In this document: piece by piece, positions 49,601 through 60,034 of the stretch
Layout: every line of letters starts with the position of its first letter
How positions within the stretch are numbered: the first letter of the stretch is position 1
Source of the DNA: Eremophila alpestris peregrina
Lineage: Eukaryota; Chordata; Aves; Passeriformes; Alaudidae
DNA length: 64,000 nucleotides
Assembly (NCBI GenBank): GCA_009792885.1
Contig: WMCF01000242.1
Location: forward strand, 177,604 to 241,603
Direction of reading: 5' to 3'
The notes under the pieces: generated by a model
What the model was told of the DNA's origin: nothing
What the model saw: only the letters and a program-made list of their open reading frames with translations
Database searches by the model: none
Position numbers and translations under genes: made by a program

Positions 49601-49890
49601 AGCCTGGAGATGTTGGGACCATGGACAAGGGAGACCCATGGGTACCCCGGGGCTCTGAAAGGGGCACCCCGAACAGGCGGTGCCTCTGGAGTCCCTCTGA
49701 CACACAGCTGGGGAGTGCAGAGAAGGGGAACCTCTGGGATTCCCAGGGGCCCCGGCAGCCCAGAGAGAAGGGATACCAATACACACTGGAGCTGCAGAAG
49801 CCCAGACAAGAGGGACCCTCTGAACCCCAAAGTGGAGATACCAGAGAGGGGGGAACACCTGGGTGGATGTTTATTTTTTTTTTGCTGAAT
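46672..49890 (+). repeat. Block A, copy 3 (segmental duplication)
   Basis: 46672-48117 matches copy 2 at a fixed offset. At 48120 it jumps to the part equivalent to 2733 of copy 1, so about 700 bp present in copies 1 and 2 is deleted. 48140-49790 contains the CpG-rich part and the GGAACC-type repeats, interrupted by a solo LTR (48850-49408). Ns at 47046, 47214-47215, 48437, 48442 and 48473. Confidence 0.85.
48850..49408 (-). mobile_element. Solo LTR, family T2, with 4-bp target duplication
   Basis: 559 bp on the plus strand from TGTTAAGAATG to ATCTCTCACA, flanked by GTTT (48846-48849 and 49409-49412). Copies 1 and 2 of block A read GGGGTTTGGGCTGC at this place with no insert (about 3435 and 29391). 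Inverted relative of 28181-28700. Confidence 0.9.
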
Positions 49891-50041
49891 CTTAGTGGTT
49901 AGGGTTTTTTGGAGAGTGGCTGAATATTAGTGGTACGGAGATTTTTATGGACACTAGACACCTGGTGACTTCTAGAAATGGATTTCAGAAGGAGGAACGC
50001 CCAAGCCAAAGCACTCAGACATTGTTTTTTCCCCAAATCAG

Positions 50042-50745
50042 GAATTCCAGTCCCCAAAGTTTTGCCAGAGGGAGGAGGAGGCTGCAAGGAAGAAGAAGAT
50101 GGCCCCTGGAGCTGCAGGCAGGTGAGGAGGAAATCAATGCCCCTTTGCCCCTCTCTCCTGCTCCAGCTCCCAGCCCAGCCTGGCCCCCGGCTGCAGGACA
50201 ACCCCGCTGCCGACACCGTCCTGCCGGGGATGGATTGGAGAAATCTGTTTCTTCTCTCTGGCAGAAAAATAAATCTCCTTTCCTCCTTCCTTCTGTCTTT
50301 CAGTCTTTTTTTCTTCCCTTTTATTGTTGCTTCCTCTTGTTGGCCTTCCACCCCTGAAAATGAGCTGAGGACGGAGACCAGGGAGGACAAATCCCCATAG
50401 CTGAACCTTGTGGAAGAGCGGCTCCACAGTGCAGGAATTCAGTGGGGACCAAAAGCCCCAGAGATCCCACACGAGGACGGCCTCCAAACCCAGGCCAGGG
50501 AGCCCTGAGGAGGAAAGATCCACCCTGTGCCAGGAAGGAGGCCAGAGATCCAGATGCAGCTTGGAGCTGGTGGTCCCTGAGCAGCTTCATGGCAGGGAGA
50601 AGCCCTACAAGTGCTTGGCATGTGGGAAGAAGTTCGGCCAGTGCTCCAGCCTCCTCACCCACCTTTGGGTGCAGCTGGATGGGACCCCCTTTGAACAGGG
50701 CCAGATTGGAGCTGGAATATCAGGATTCCCAGACCCAGGTTGGTG
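50042..50745 (+). pseudogene. C2H2 zinc-finger pseudogene (plus strand), one finger
   Basis: Exon A (50042-50121) follows CCAAATCAG, but the start codon position reads AGG. The donor is intact. Exon B is recognised from about 50356 ([12 protein letters not shown]), with its acceptor lost, a stop soon after, and later the [19 protein letters not shown] spacer. One finger ([19 protein letters not shown]) is left before the frame runs into unrelated sequence. It is a close relative of the pseudogene at 29.8-32.8 kb. Confidence 0.8.
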
Positions 50746-50889
50746 AGTGCCCCCAGCACATCCAGCACCAGCCTGGAGATGCTGCAAGTCCAGTACAGTC
50801 AGAGCAGGGGTGAGTAGGGGGAGCCAGGAGCTGGGGGAATTGGTGGGAATAGGGGGTGTTTGTGGGGCTGGGATGGGAGTTGTCCTCCT

Positions 50890-51225
50890 GCTGCTCACCA
50901 TCCTGGGCTTCCCAGAGCCCAGTCACTCCCAGTATGATCCCAGTTGCTCTCAGCATGGTTCCAATTGCTCCCTGTTCTTTCCAGTGTGATACCAGTGGCC
51001 TCTAGTACAGTCCCAGTCACTCCCCGTATGATCCCAGTCTCTTCCACCAGGGTCCCAGTCACACCCAGTTGCCCTCAGTGTAGACCCAATCCCTCCCACT
51101 TGCTCCCAGTTGTCTCTAGCATAGTCCCAGTTTTCCCCAGGATGGTCTGGGTTGTTCCCAGTGTGGTTCCAGTCACCCCAGTACGGTCACAGACCCTCCC
51201 AATATACCCCAGTTGCCCTCAGCAT
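50890..51225. repeat. CCCAGTCACTCCCAGT minisatellite
   Basis: Irregular tandem units of about 28-30 bp built from CCCAGTTGCTCTCAGC and CCAGTATGATCCCAGT. It is the reverse-complement type of the GGGAACTGGGAG repeats beside the ZNF promoters. It resumes at 51537-51600 after an LTR. Confidence 0.7.
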
Positions 51226-51228
51226 GCT

Positions 51229-51536
51229 TGTAGTTGTCGCAATGCTACACGAAAGAACGGCATGACACAGCAATCACAAGGGAAAAGAAGAGAGTGTTTA
51301 TTCAAAATCAGGGATATTTTCTAAAAAAGAAGGAAAAGGTTCTAATTGGTGGAGAAAGTCTCCACCTCTACACACACACTGGCTTATACACATGCTTGTC
51401 AAAGAAATCCATTCCACTAGGAAGAATGTTAACATCTAAACTAGTTAGAAAACAACACCTGTTATTTACATGAAAAACCATGGGAAAACTGACTCTGACT
51501 ACAACTTATCAGAAGGCTTAAAAATTCAGGGTGACA
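51229..51536 (-). mobile_element. Probable solo LTR within the CCCAGT minisatellite
   Basis: A 308-bp AT-rich insert, TGTAGTTGTC...GGGTGACA, with minus-strand GAATAAACAC near 51300. Repeat units continue on both sides. No target duplication was resolved. Confidence 0.5.
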
Positions 51537-51609
51537 TGGAGTCATTCCCAGTCACTCCCAGTATGATCTCCATGTGATCCCAGGCTAGCCCAGTCACTTC
51601 CAGTAGGAG

Positions 51610-53031
51610 CCCAAAGCTCATGGAACACCTGGAGGACCTACTTGGAGGAGGGTCCCTACGAGTTTTCTGGCTGCAGGAAGAGCCTCAAGGAAGGGAAGTC
51701 ACACCAGAACCACCACCCAAAGCAGGAGGTGGTGACAGCTCTGCAGCCTGGGGCCCTGGGACCACCAAGCTGTTTAGCACCAAGCTGGGCTTGGGTCCGC
51801 AGGAGGAAGAGGCCGATGAGGAGCAGATCCTGCAGGTGGGCCAGTGCTTGGGGTCAGGGCAAGGTCCTGCCCAGCACACCTGGCTCAGGTGTGACCCTGC
51901 CTCGGGAAGGGAGTGGGGCATTCTCATCCCCATGGATCCAGTCCCCAAAATCCCACTGTTGGGATCCCTCACCCCTCTCTACGCTCCCACCTCCCAAATC
52001 TCCAGGCCTCTGGAAAGAGCCCAAAGGGATAGAATTTCCTACCCAGTGTCCCCAGCAAGCCCCAGTTTGGATCTGCAGCCCCCAATTTTCCCTAGTTCTC
52101 TCTCCTTTTCCCCGGGCCGAGTTCCCCCGCCCCCAGTGGGTAGGAGCAGCCGAGAGCCCCGTGCTGCCCATCCTGACCTGTCCTGGCTCCATCTCCATCC
52201 TTCCGCGGGCTGCGAGGGGTTCGGGAACGGGGCAGGAGGAATGGGAATGGTGGAACAGTGATAGAGAAGAAGCAGGAGGAGGGCTGGAGGGATTAAGAGA
52301 AGGAGGAGGAGGAATGGGAGGAAGAGCTGGGATAGACGACGAGGAGGAGCAGGACCTGGAAGCAGAGAGACCACGCGGTCCAGCCCTTGCTTTGTTCCCA
52401 GCCCTCCCGTCCCCTGAGGCATTGTCCCCCCCCACCCCGCATCTCGCAGGTGACCGCGGATGGGGAGTTCGCCCAAATATCCCGGAAGGTCTGTGGGAGG
52501 GTATTTTTGGGGGGGTGTAGGCCTGAGAGAGAGGGAGGACTTTTGAAGCTTGAAGGACTCCAAATCTAAGCCACAAATGTCCTTTGGGGACATTTTGGGG
52601 ATGTTCAGAAAGTTTTTTTTGTGGAGGGAGGCAACAGAGGGGAGAACGCTGGGACACCGAAGTGTGCAGCCCAGAGAGAGGAGATGCCCAGGTTTCAGCC
52701 TGGGGAGGGTAACACTGTGGTGAGGGGGAGCCCCTGGAACTGCCCACAGCCTGAAGCAGAGTCAGGGGAAAGGGGAACACTGGGACCCCAAGAGCCCTGG
52801 CATTGCTAAGTGGGAGCCCAGAGAGGGGGAGGCAGGGAAGCCCCAGGGGCTGCAGGGAACCTCCAGCAGCCCAGAGAAGGGGGAGCCCCAGAAGTCCAAG
52901 GTCAGAAGAGCAGAGAGGGGGGACCTGAGGGATTCCTAGGACCCTTGAGAGCCTGGAGAGGGTGGGGATGTGTGGCTGCCCGGGGCAGTGGCAGCATGGG
53001 CTCATTGTCTTATCTGGAGGAGCGGGAAAGT
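51610..53031 (+). pseudogene. Zinc-finger 5' region remnant (plus strand)
   Basis: 51640-51760 has a decayed finger-like text (GPYEFSGCRKSL). 52100-52450 resembles the first exon of the minus-strand genes, with a GAGGAGGA purine stretch and the junction CTCGCAG|GTGACC near 52446, followed by first-intron-like text (GGGAGTTCGCCC). 52620-52990 repeats the GGGGAACNCTGGGACCCC-type units seen at 3600-3830. The 292-codon frame from 51642 spans these parts and is not a credible gene. Confidence 0.5.
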
Positions 53032-53421
53032 TGTAATGAGGACATGAATATGCATGGATGCCAAAAGCTATTGGTTGATGTAATGCTGTCACTCCCCGAC
53101 TCCTCTGTTTCTGATTGGATAGTCCTGTGGTAGCCCGCCCCGGACCAAAATTATAAGAATGTTTCCCCAGCTAGCCTCCTGGCTTTTGGAGGACAGCAGC
53201 TAATAAACTGTTGATTCTCTGGAAGCCATTGTCCCTCTATCCTTTCTCCAGAGGAACCCTACTCATGTTAGAAATCTTCTCCTTCTCTCTATCCTGTAGG
53301 CTCACACGCACCCACGGGACCACTGGCACACCCCCGAGAGCGAGAGGCAGGCAGGACCCACATACACTCTAGCTGGAACACCAGCTGCAGGAGGGAGAGG
53401 GACAGGAGGACTTTTCTAACA
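53032..53421 (+). mobile_element. 5' LTR of a second provirus
   Basis: Starts TGTAATGAGG, has two inverted CCAAT-like ATTGG motifs (near 53070 and 53115), AATTATAAGAATG as a TATA-like element (about 53147), AATAAA (53202-53207) and ends CTAACA just before a primer site. Confidence 0.75.
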
Positions 53422-53423
53422 GG

Positions 53424-53441
53424 TGGCGTCCACCGTGGATC
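53424..53441 (+). other. Primer binding site of the second provirus
   Basis: TGGCGTCCACCGTGGATC, 2 nt after the LTR, is the standard position. The priming tRNA is not identified. Confidence 0.65.
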
Positions 53442-53747
53442 GTGAACCGCGTGAACACGGAAGGACAGCGAAAAGCCTCTTTTTTGTTAAAGAGGGGCGA
53501 GCTCAGACGACCACCAAGGCTGGCCGTGAGTCCCACGTTTTAAGGGGACCCCGGTCACGCCGGCAGCGGGCAACCGGCAAAAGCAGGAATTGCCGATCCG
53601 TTGCGAGGGATTTCTCACTCCGGTGTTCATTTTTATTTTACCCCGCAGCATTCAGTGCCATCGGGCGAAGCAAACTGTGAGTTGGGAAGTGTGATTTGAA
53701 ATCGGGGGTTTTTTCCTTTTATTTTCGCGTTTTACGGCACTGGGAGC

Positions 53748-55380
53748 ATGGGGAACGCAGACAGCGTCTGGCTGTCACGAGCGGAAAGGGATTTTTATGT
53801 TCATGTTCGTCAGTTATTGTTAAAAAAAGGGAGAACCAGTTTGCGATAGGCTTTTAAAGAGATTTATTCACTGGATTTTTGTTGATTTTGGGAATGTTTC
53901 TTTAGAAGGCAAATTTTTGAATAATGTGGCAAGGCAGCTGATAGCAGCAGAGATGGGAGGTGATTTAAGTGTCGCTGAGTTTTTCCCTGTGTTTTCCCTG
54001 GTGTTAGACTTGGCTGAGGAATGGGACACCCCAAGTTCCCAGCCCAGAGAGCTTAAAACCCCTTCCCCACGCTCCGTCCCCCGTGTTCCCCCATCCTCGA
54101 TCCTAAATGAGAGAGAATTCGCAGATACAGCCCACGTTTCAGTGCTGGAATGCTACCGACTTCCGGGTATCCCCGAACCCTCTTTCAGCCCCTGCGGAGA
54201 CTGCACTGGCTATGCTGTCTCTGCTCCGACCCTTTCCCGCCTCCCCCCACCCTTCAATCCCCATGTTGAATCCTCTGTTGTGTTAGATTACCCCATGCCG
54301 AGTGGCCAGGGGGAGTTGTTCGGTCCCTCGGCTCTCGGAGCCCGGGGTTGCAGCAGCGCGACCACGTGGGGCGACCACGTGGTGCCCGAGACCCAAAATG
54401 GCGGTGGCGGGTGCGGCGTCACTGCCGCGGAGGCGTGCCATGGCGGTGGGGGGTGGAATCGTGCGGCGACCCCACAAAATGGCGGCGGCGCCACGTGGGA
54501 CGGCCACGTGGCATTTGCGACCCAATATGGCAGCTGCACAAACCGCGCGGCCGCTCCGGAGATCCAAGATGGCAGCGAGGGGTGGTTTCACATCAGTACC
54601 CCGAAAAATGGCGGCGGCGGGCGGGAGCCGCGCAGCGCGCAAGCGGCAGGTGATTTCGGAACCCCCCCACCCTCGGACAATGCGAGTTTACTGCAGCACG
54701 GGCGGTTTGGGCTGCGCCGGACGTCCACGCGGCTCCTGCAGCCCCGGCAGACCATGCGGTAATGGNGGGCTCCGTGCCGCCGGGAAATATCGCGATTTCA
54801 CGAGATCTCGCAGTGCTGGGAGCTGCTGCGAGATCAGGAGGTCTCGCGAGACCGGGGCCGATCGCGAACTCGGAAGCAGCCACGGCACAGAGCGACCATG
54901 CGGTGCTGAGTCATGCCATGGCAGAACAAACCCTCGGGTTTTATCACGCGGCGCCGGATTTTACCGCGGCAGCGGCAGGCCCCTCCCTGCGCGGCTCGGC
55001 GCGGCTTGCAGCAGGGGAGAGACCCCCCCCTTCCCCCTCCCGCGGCAGCCCTGCGTCCTGATCAGCGCGGCTCGATCCCGCTGGCGGCGGCGGAGGCTTT
55101 CGTTTCGTACAGCGACCCCCGCCATGCTGCCGCGGTCCCTCCCCCTCCTCCGTGCGGCGTGGCCTCGGCCCCGCCCCCTCCTTACGGCACGCTCCCTCAC
55201 GCGGCCCCCCCGGCCCCCCGCGGCAGGCCCCCACACCCTGTGCCCGCCCCTCCCAAACCCTCAGCGGGATCCACCACGCGGCTGCGAGCCCACCCCTCCT
55301 CCCGCGCGGCTCTCCCCCCCGTGCGGAAAACAGCCAGTATCGGCTGCCATTACGCGATCGGGCGACCGGAAAGGGGAGGA
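53748..55380 (+). pseudogene. gag remnant of the second provirus
   Basis: About 300 bp after the primer site an ATG opens MGNADSVWLSRAERDFYVHV, with the glycine at position 2 expected of a myristoylated matrix protein. It stops at TAG (53847). A second frame (53917-54762) continues matrix-like sequence (VAEFFPVFSLVLDLAEEW) and then a glycine/asparagine-rich segment. A third frame from 54913 is proline-rich and holds PPPY (in APPPPYGTLP, about 55170-55200), the type of late-domain motif that recruits NEDD4-family ligases. The frames are not continuous. Class II-like by layout. The 51-bp minisatellite starts right after, at about 55385. Confidence 0.7.
54330..54650. promoter_or_regulatory. Cluster of YY1-like and E-box motifs
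   Basis: Five ATGG(C)GGC/AAATGGCGGC-type motifs (near 54391, 54473, 54522, 54563, 54604) match the YY1 core AAGATGGCGGC to differing degrees. Four CACGTGG E-boxes lie near 54362, 54374, 54492 and 54504. CpG-rich. It lies inside the gag-like frame. Confidence 0.5.
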
Positions 55381-55384
55381 GGTT

Positions 55385-57125
55385 GGAATGGGGCCGGCAA
55401 GGCACCGCAGGCTCCCGGTACACCTTGCTGGAGGCCGAAATGGGGCCAACAAGGAGCTGGAGGCTCCCGGGAGGCCCCGTGCAGGACTGAATGGGGATGG
55501 CAAGGCACCGGAGGCGTCCGGGAGGCTCCCCGGAGGCTGGGATGGGGCCGGCAAGGCACCAGAGGCGCCCGGGAGGGCCCCTGGAAGCCGGAATGGGGCT
55601 GCAAATGCGCCAGAGTTTCCCAGTTGGCCCCCCAGAGGCCTGAATGGGGACGGCAAAGCACCAGAGGGTTTGGGAGACATCCCGGATACCGGAATGGGGC
55701 CGGCAAGGTGGCAGAAGCGTTNGGGAGGCCCCCAGGAGGCCGGAATGGGGACGGCAAGGTGGCGGAGCCGCCCGGGAGGCCCCCCGGAGGCTGGAATGGG
55801 ACCAGCAAGGCGCCGGAGGCGTCCGGGAGGCCCATTGGAGACCGGAATGGGGCTGACAAGGCGCCGGAGACTTCTGGCAGGTTCCCCGGAGGCCGGAATG
55901 GGGCCGGCTAGGCGCCAGAGGTGTCCGGGACGTCCCCCAGAGGTTGGAATGGGGCCGGCAAGGCACCGCAGGCTCCCAGTACGCCCCGCCGGAGGCCGGA
56001 ATGGGGCCGGGAAGGCACCGGAGGCACTAGGGAGGCCCCGTGCAGGACTGAATGGGGACGGCAAGGCACAGAAGACGTCCGGGAGGCTCCCCGGAGGCCG
56101 GAATGGGGCCGGCAAAACACCGGAGCCGCCCTGGAAGCCCCCTGAGGCTGGAATGGGGCCAGCAAGGCACCGCGGGTTTCCGGGACAGCCCCAGAGGTCA
56201 GAATGGGGCCGGCAAGGCACCAGAGGCACCGGGTAGACACCGCGGATGCCGGAATGGGGACGGCAAGGTGCCGGAGGCGCCCAGGAGGCCCCCTGTATAC
56301 CATAATTGGGCCGGCTAGGTGCCAGAGGCATCCCGGACACCCAGTGAAGGCCGGAATGGGGCTGGTAAGGCACCGGACACGTCCGGGACGCCACCCAGAG
56401 GCCTGAATGCGGCCAGCAAGGCGCCGGAGGTGCCCAGAAGGCCCCCCGGAGGCTGGAATGGGTCCGGCAAGGTGCCAGAGGCTCCCGGGATGCCCCCCGA
56501 AGGCCGGAATGGGTCAGGCAAGGCACCGGAGGCTCCCGGGAGGCTCCCCAGAGGTCGGAATGGGGCCGGCAAGGCTCCGGAGACGTTCAGGATGCACCCG
56601 GGAGGCCGGAATGCAGCCGGCAAGGTGGCAGAGCCACCCGGGAGGCCCCCCGGATGTCAGAATGGAACCAGCAAGGAGCTGGAGGTGCCCGGGAGGCCCC
56701 CTGGAGACCTGAATGCGGCCGGCAAGGCACCGGAGGCACCCAGGAGGCCCCCGGGAGGAAGGAATGGGGCCGCCAAGGCGCCAGAGTTGCCCCGGTGGCC
56801 CCCGGGAGGCCAGGATTGGGCTGACAAGGTATCAGAGGTGTCTGGGAGGCCCCCCAGAGGATGGGATGGGGACGGCAAGGCACCGGAGGTGCCTGGGAGG
56901 CCCCCCGGATGCCGGGATGGGGCCGGCAAGGCGCCGGAGGCATTCGGGAGGCACCGTGGAGGCTGGGATGGGTCCGGCAAGGCACTGGAGGCCCCCAGGA
57001 GGCCACCCGGAGGCCGGGAGAGGGCCGGCAAGGCGCCAGAGGCGTCTGGCAGGCCCCCCAGAGGTCGGGATGGGGCCGGCAAGGCACCTGAGGCGTCCGG
57101 GACACCCCCTGGAGGCTGTGATGGG
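55385..57125. repeat. 51-bp minisatellite, field 1
   Basis: Unit of 51 bp built from GGAATGGGGCCGGCAAGG, CACCGGAGGC and CCGGGAGGCCCCC segments. The span corresponds to about 34 units. Because 51 is a multiple of three, each frame repeats a 17-residue motif (for example NGAGKAPEAPGRPPGGR) and long frames stay open on both strands (54302-56236 plus; 56526-55261 minus). Units vary, and a marker unit with GTATACCATAATTGGG is at about 56290. Confidence 0.92.
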
Positions 57126-58850
57126 TTGGGCAGAGAAAAAGCAGAGAAAATACCAAGAATCAGGCTGAAGATCAGGCTGAAGAACAGCTCACAGAAGAGA
57201 TCTGCACCTCTGCATGGAGAGAGAGACACAGAGACACTTCCTTCAGATCAACGATGGACACAGACACCGGACCTCAGCTTGAAGCTGCAGCAACCTGGAG
57301 AAAGGACAGATCAGGACATCTCTGGAGGGACTGCTTTGGTAAGATGTTGAGAAAAAAGAACACACAGGAACCCAATCTTCTAAATATAAGACCTTCTTCA
57401 TGAAGGTGGAATTGCAAAATACCTAGGTCATTTCTCAGAGACATTTTAGAGACAATTTTAAAACTACCACGGGAAAAATATGCATCATTGTTTTTAAGAC
57501 AGACTCTCTTCCCGGGAGAGCGGGGGGAGGGAGGGAGCTCACTGTTTGATAACAGCTGATGCAGGAGCTCAGAGAAATCGTAAATAATCCTTTCTCTTCT
57601 CAGAGGAGGCAAGAGCAGGTAAGTATTTACACTCAGGCATCTGAGGACTTTAAAACTTGGGAAATCAACCTCACTTCAAAGTTATGGGGAGACACTTTAC
57701 CCTCAAGTTCAAGGGAGACGACAGTCTTGAGAGGGAAAGAAAAACATTTGGCTCAAATTGCAGCACGGAGGAGAAGATAGCACAGGATTCGCTGTGGGGG
57801 CAGGGGGAAGCAAGTTTAGGCAACTCAGCTCCAGTCCAGTGATTTCTGTGCAGAACAGGGACAGGCAGTCACGCGCATGCAGGCATTCATTTTGGGGAAA
57901 ACAAGTGATCAGGGCTCGGAGGCAGTGCCACGAGCTGAGTTCTCAGAAGGGAGACAAGCTGCAGGGTGGAACTACAGATCCCATCATGCCCCAGGCAGCT
58001 GACAGGAAGGTTGCCATCTTGGAAAAGGAAACTACAGTTCCCAAAATGCAAAGTGGGCGTGATGAAACGTGTCACATGATGACTCCTATCCCAAAAGTGA
58101 GAACAGTTCAAATTTCTCATTCTAAAGGCATGAGAAATGTCTTTAGTAAGCAGCCGCAGCTGTGTCAAAATTGAGCAAAAGAATAAAGGAGGAAATAAGA
58201 GTTTTAGGCAGCAATTTGAGTCAGGAACAGTTCAGACGCGTGGAGGTCTGTGCGAGCTCTGTGCGAGATGCAGAGGGGGGCTCTCAGGCAGGCGTGGCCT
58301 CAGATGCGGCGGGGCTGTTCCCGGTGGCCGCTCCAAGCCACGCAGGAGTCCCGGGACGGGACATGCAGGGGCTGTTGGATGTGGGGGGCTGGTTNCCGCA
58401 TGGGAACCAGGGAAGAGCAAATGGTTCAGGAATGCCGTGCTTTGCCACTGCGGGACAGGCGGAGATCTCAGTGCAGGTCTCGCAGGGGTTCCAAGAGGCA
58501 GCGGGATTCGAACCAGTGCCTTGTGTGCTAGCTAGTACCAGAATGATAGGGCTGGCTGGCAGAGACGTCCCACAAAAGGGATGTCTGCCTGGGCAGGAGA
58601 ATGGCAGGCAAAAGCCATTCCAGGCAAAAACCTGTGGGACCTCGGAGCGAGCAGGGACCGCAGGGCAGGGGACAAAAGCAGTTACTGTGGAAACGGGAGA
58701 TAAGATAAGCTCAGGAGTCACGCAGAGCGACAGGGCAGCTCAAAGCCATGGGCGGCACGAGTTGCAGGACACAAGCGTGATGGCTGAGGCAGCCCCGACC
58801 CCATCAGGGGGGGCTCAGAGCAGATTTTAGTCACGGTGCGGGGGGTGTCC
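57126..58850 (+). other. Possible ERV interior with short frames
   Basis: Plus frames at 57559-57780, 57758-58174 and 58162-58830 (222 codons, glycine- and glutamine-rich, one N) lie in gag-like order after the minisatellite, but I could not match them to capsid, nucleocapsid or protease. They may be the rest of the second provirus. A run of A at 58996-59010 follows. Confidence 0.35.
57970..58049. promoter_or_regulatory. Two ZNF143/SBS-like motifs flanking a YY1-like site
   Basis: AACTACAGATCCCATCATGC (57970-57989) and ACTACAGTTCCCAAAATGC (58031-58049) resemble the 18-20 bp ACTACAxxTCCCAxxATGC element bound by ZNF143/THAP11. Between them lies GCCATCTTGG (58013-58022), the reverse-complement YY1 consensus. 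Confidence 0.55.
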
Positions 58851-58989
58851 GTGCCGGGACAGGCAAAGCTGGTCTGTGTGGACAGGAATTCCCTTCCTGG
58901 GTGAGAGGAAGGGGGGTCCAGGGTCCAACCCAAAGTCAGGCAGGATTTGCTCGTGACTGGAGGATCAGCAGGTTCTCCCATCAGGAGAA

Positions 58990-59660
58990 CAGAGGAAAAA
59001 AAAAAAAAAAGAACAAAGAACAAAGAGCAGAGAACAGAGAACAGAGAAAAAAAAGAAGGTTGATCAATCACAATGTGAAAGGAAAAGATTTTGCTAGCAA
59101 AATGAGAAATAAAAGTGGATTTTTGATTAGAATAAGTTATTATATTTGCATTTAAGTGAAGTTGTATTTTGGTGTTGTTAATGTTAAGAATAGTTTTCAT
59201 ATGGCTCAGTTTAAGTTTAAATTATGTTATTTTAAGTTTGTTAAGTTTAAGTTATTTTTGAGTTTTGATAAGTTAGATTTTAAAGTTTACATTATATCAG
59301 ATTTTTATTCTGTTGATTTAAGATTTTGTTATATGTAAGTTTTGTTAAGTTAATATAGTTAAGGTTTATGTAAAAGTTTATTCATGTTAAGTTTAAGATT
59401 TATTTATTTCAAATGTTATCCATATTATTAGTTGTAAGGTGTTTTAATATTTTATCTGATAGTTATAAGTATATAATGATTTAGTAAGATGTTAAGTTAA
59501 TAAGATAATTAGTGTTGACATATTTATTACATAATATAAATTTAGAAGTTTTTATGATAAATGTTATTTGTAAAATGTTATTAATGTATTTATAGTCAAC
59601 TTATTTTTTAATGTGTTTTAATATCTCATTTTCTAAGTATCTAAGAGACACGTGTCATTT
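58990..59660. repeat. AT-rich low-complexity tract
   Basis: A-rich at 58996-59060, then TTAAGTTTAAGTT-type text to about 59650. No gene. Confidence 0.7.
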
Positions 59661-60030
59661 CAGGTCATTTCAGGTGATTTCAAGTTTCTTCTTTCTGTTT
59701 CTATTCTATTGAAAAGTTACTCTAATTCAAAGCCAGTGGGGGCCTGGCCAGCCTTCCTGACTGTGAATGGAGAGACTGAATCCAGAGATTTTCTGCAGCA
59801 AAAAATAAAATATTTGAGTCATTTGGACTTGACAATTTGATCTTATAGATATAACAGCTGAGATGAATTTTGGAGTGAAATTTGGAGATCATGACCGGGG
59901 ATGATATCCATGTTCTCACTGATTCAAAAATCTGTCAGCTGTTTGCAGACTCTGGAATGATTGATTTAGTGATTTAGTAATTAATAGGCATTTAGTCTCA
60001 CATGCATTGTTGTTAATAGTCATTGATTGT
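59660..60030. other. Unique spacer between AT tract and second minisatellite field
   Basis: Begins with three TCATTTCAGG-like repeats (about 59657-59680). There is a 62-codon frame at 59652-59840 without recognisable similarity. It ends where minisatellite units start. Confidence 0.4.
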
Positions 60031-60034
60031 GATT

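Noticed and set aside
54302..56236. 644-codon plus-strand frame
   Set aside because: It runs from gag-like sequence through a CpG cluster into the 51-bp minisatellite. The three-fold period keeps several frames open at once on both strands, so length is no evidence for a gene.
58495..58580. Perfect tRNA B-box (GGTTCGAATCC on the minus strand, 58514-58504)
   Set aside because: No matching A-box, acceptor stem or cloverleaf could be drawn around it. Probably chance or a small tRNA fragment.
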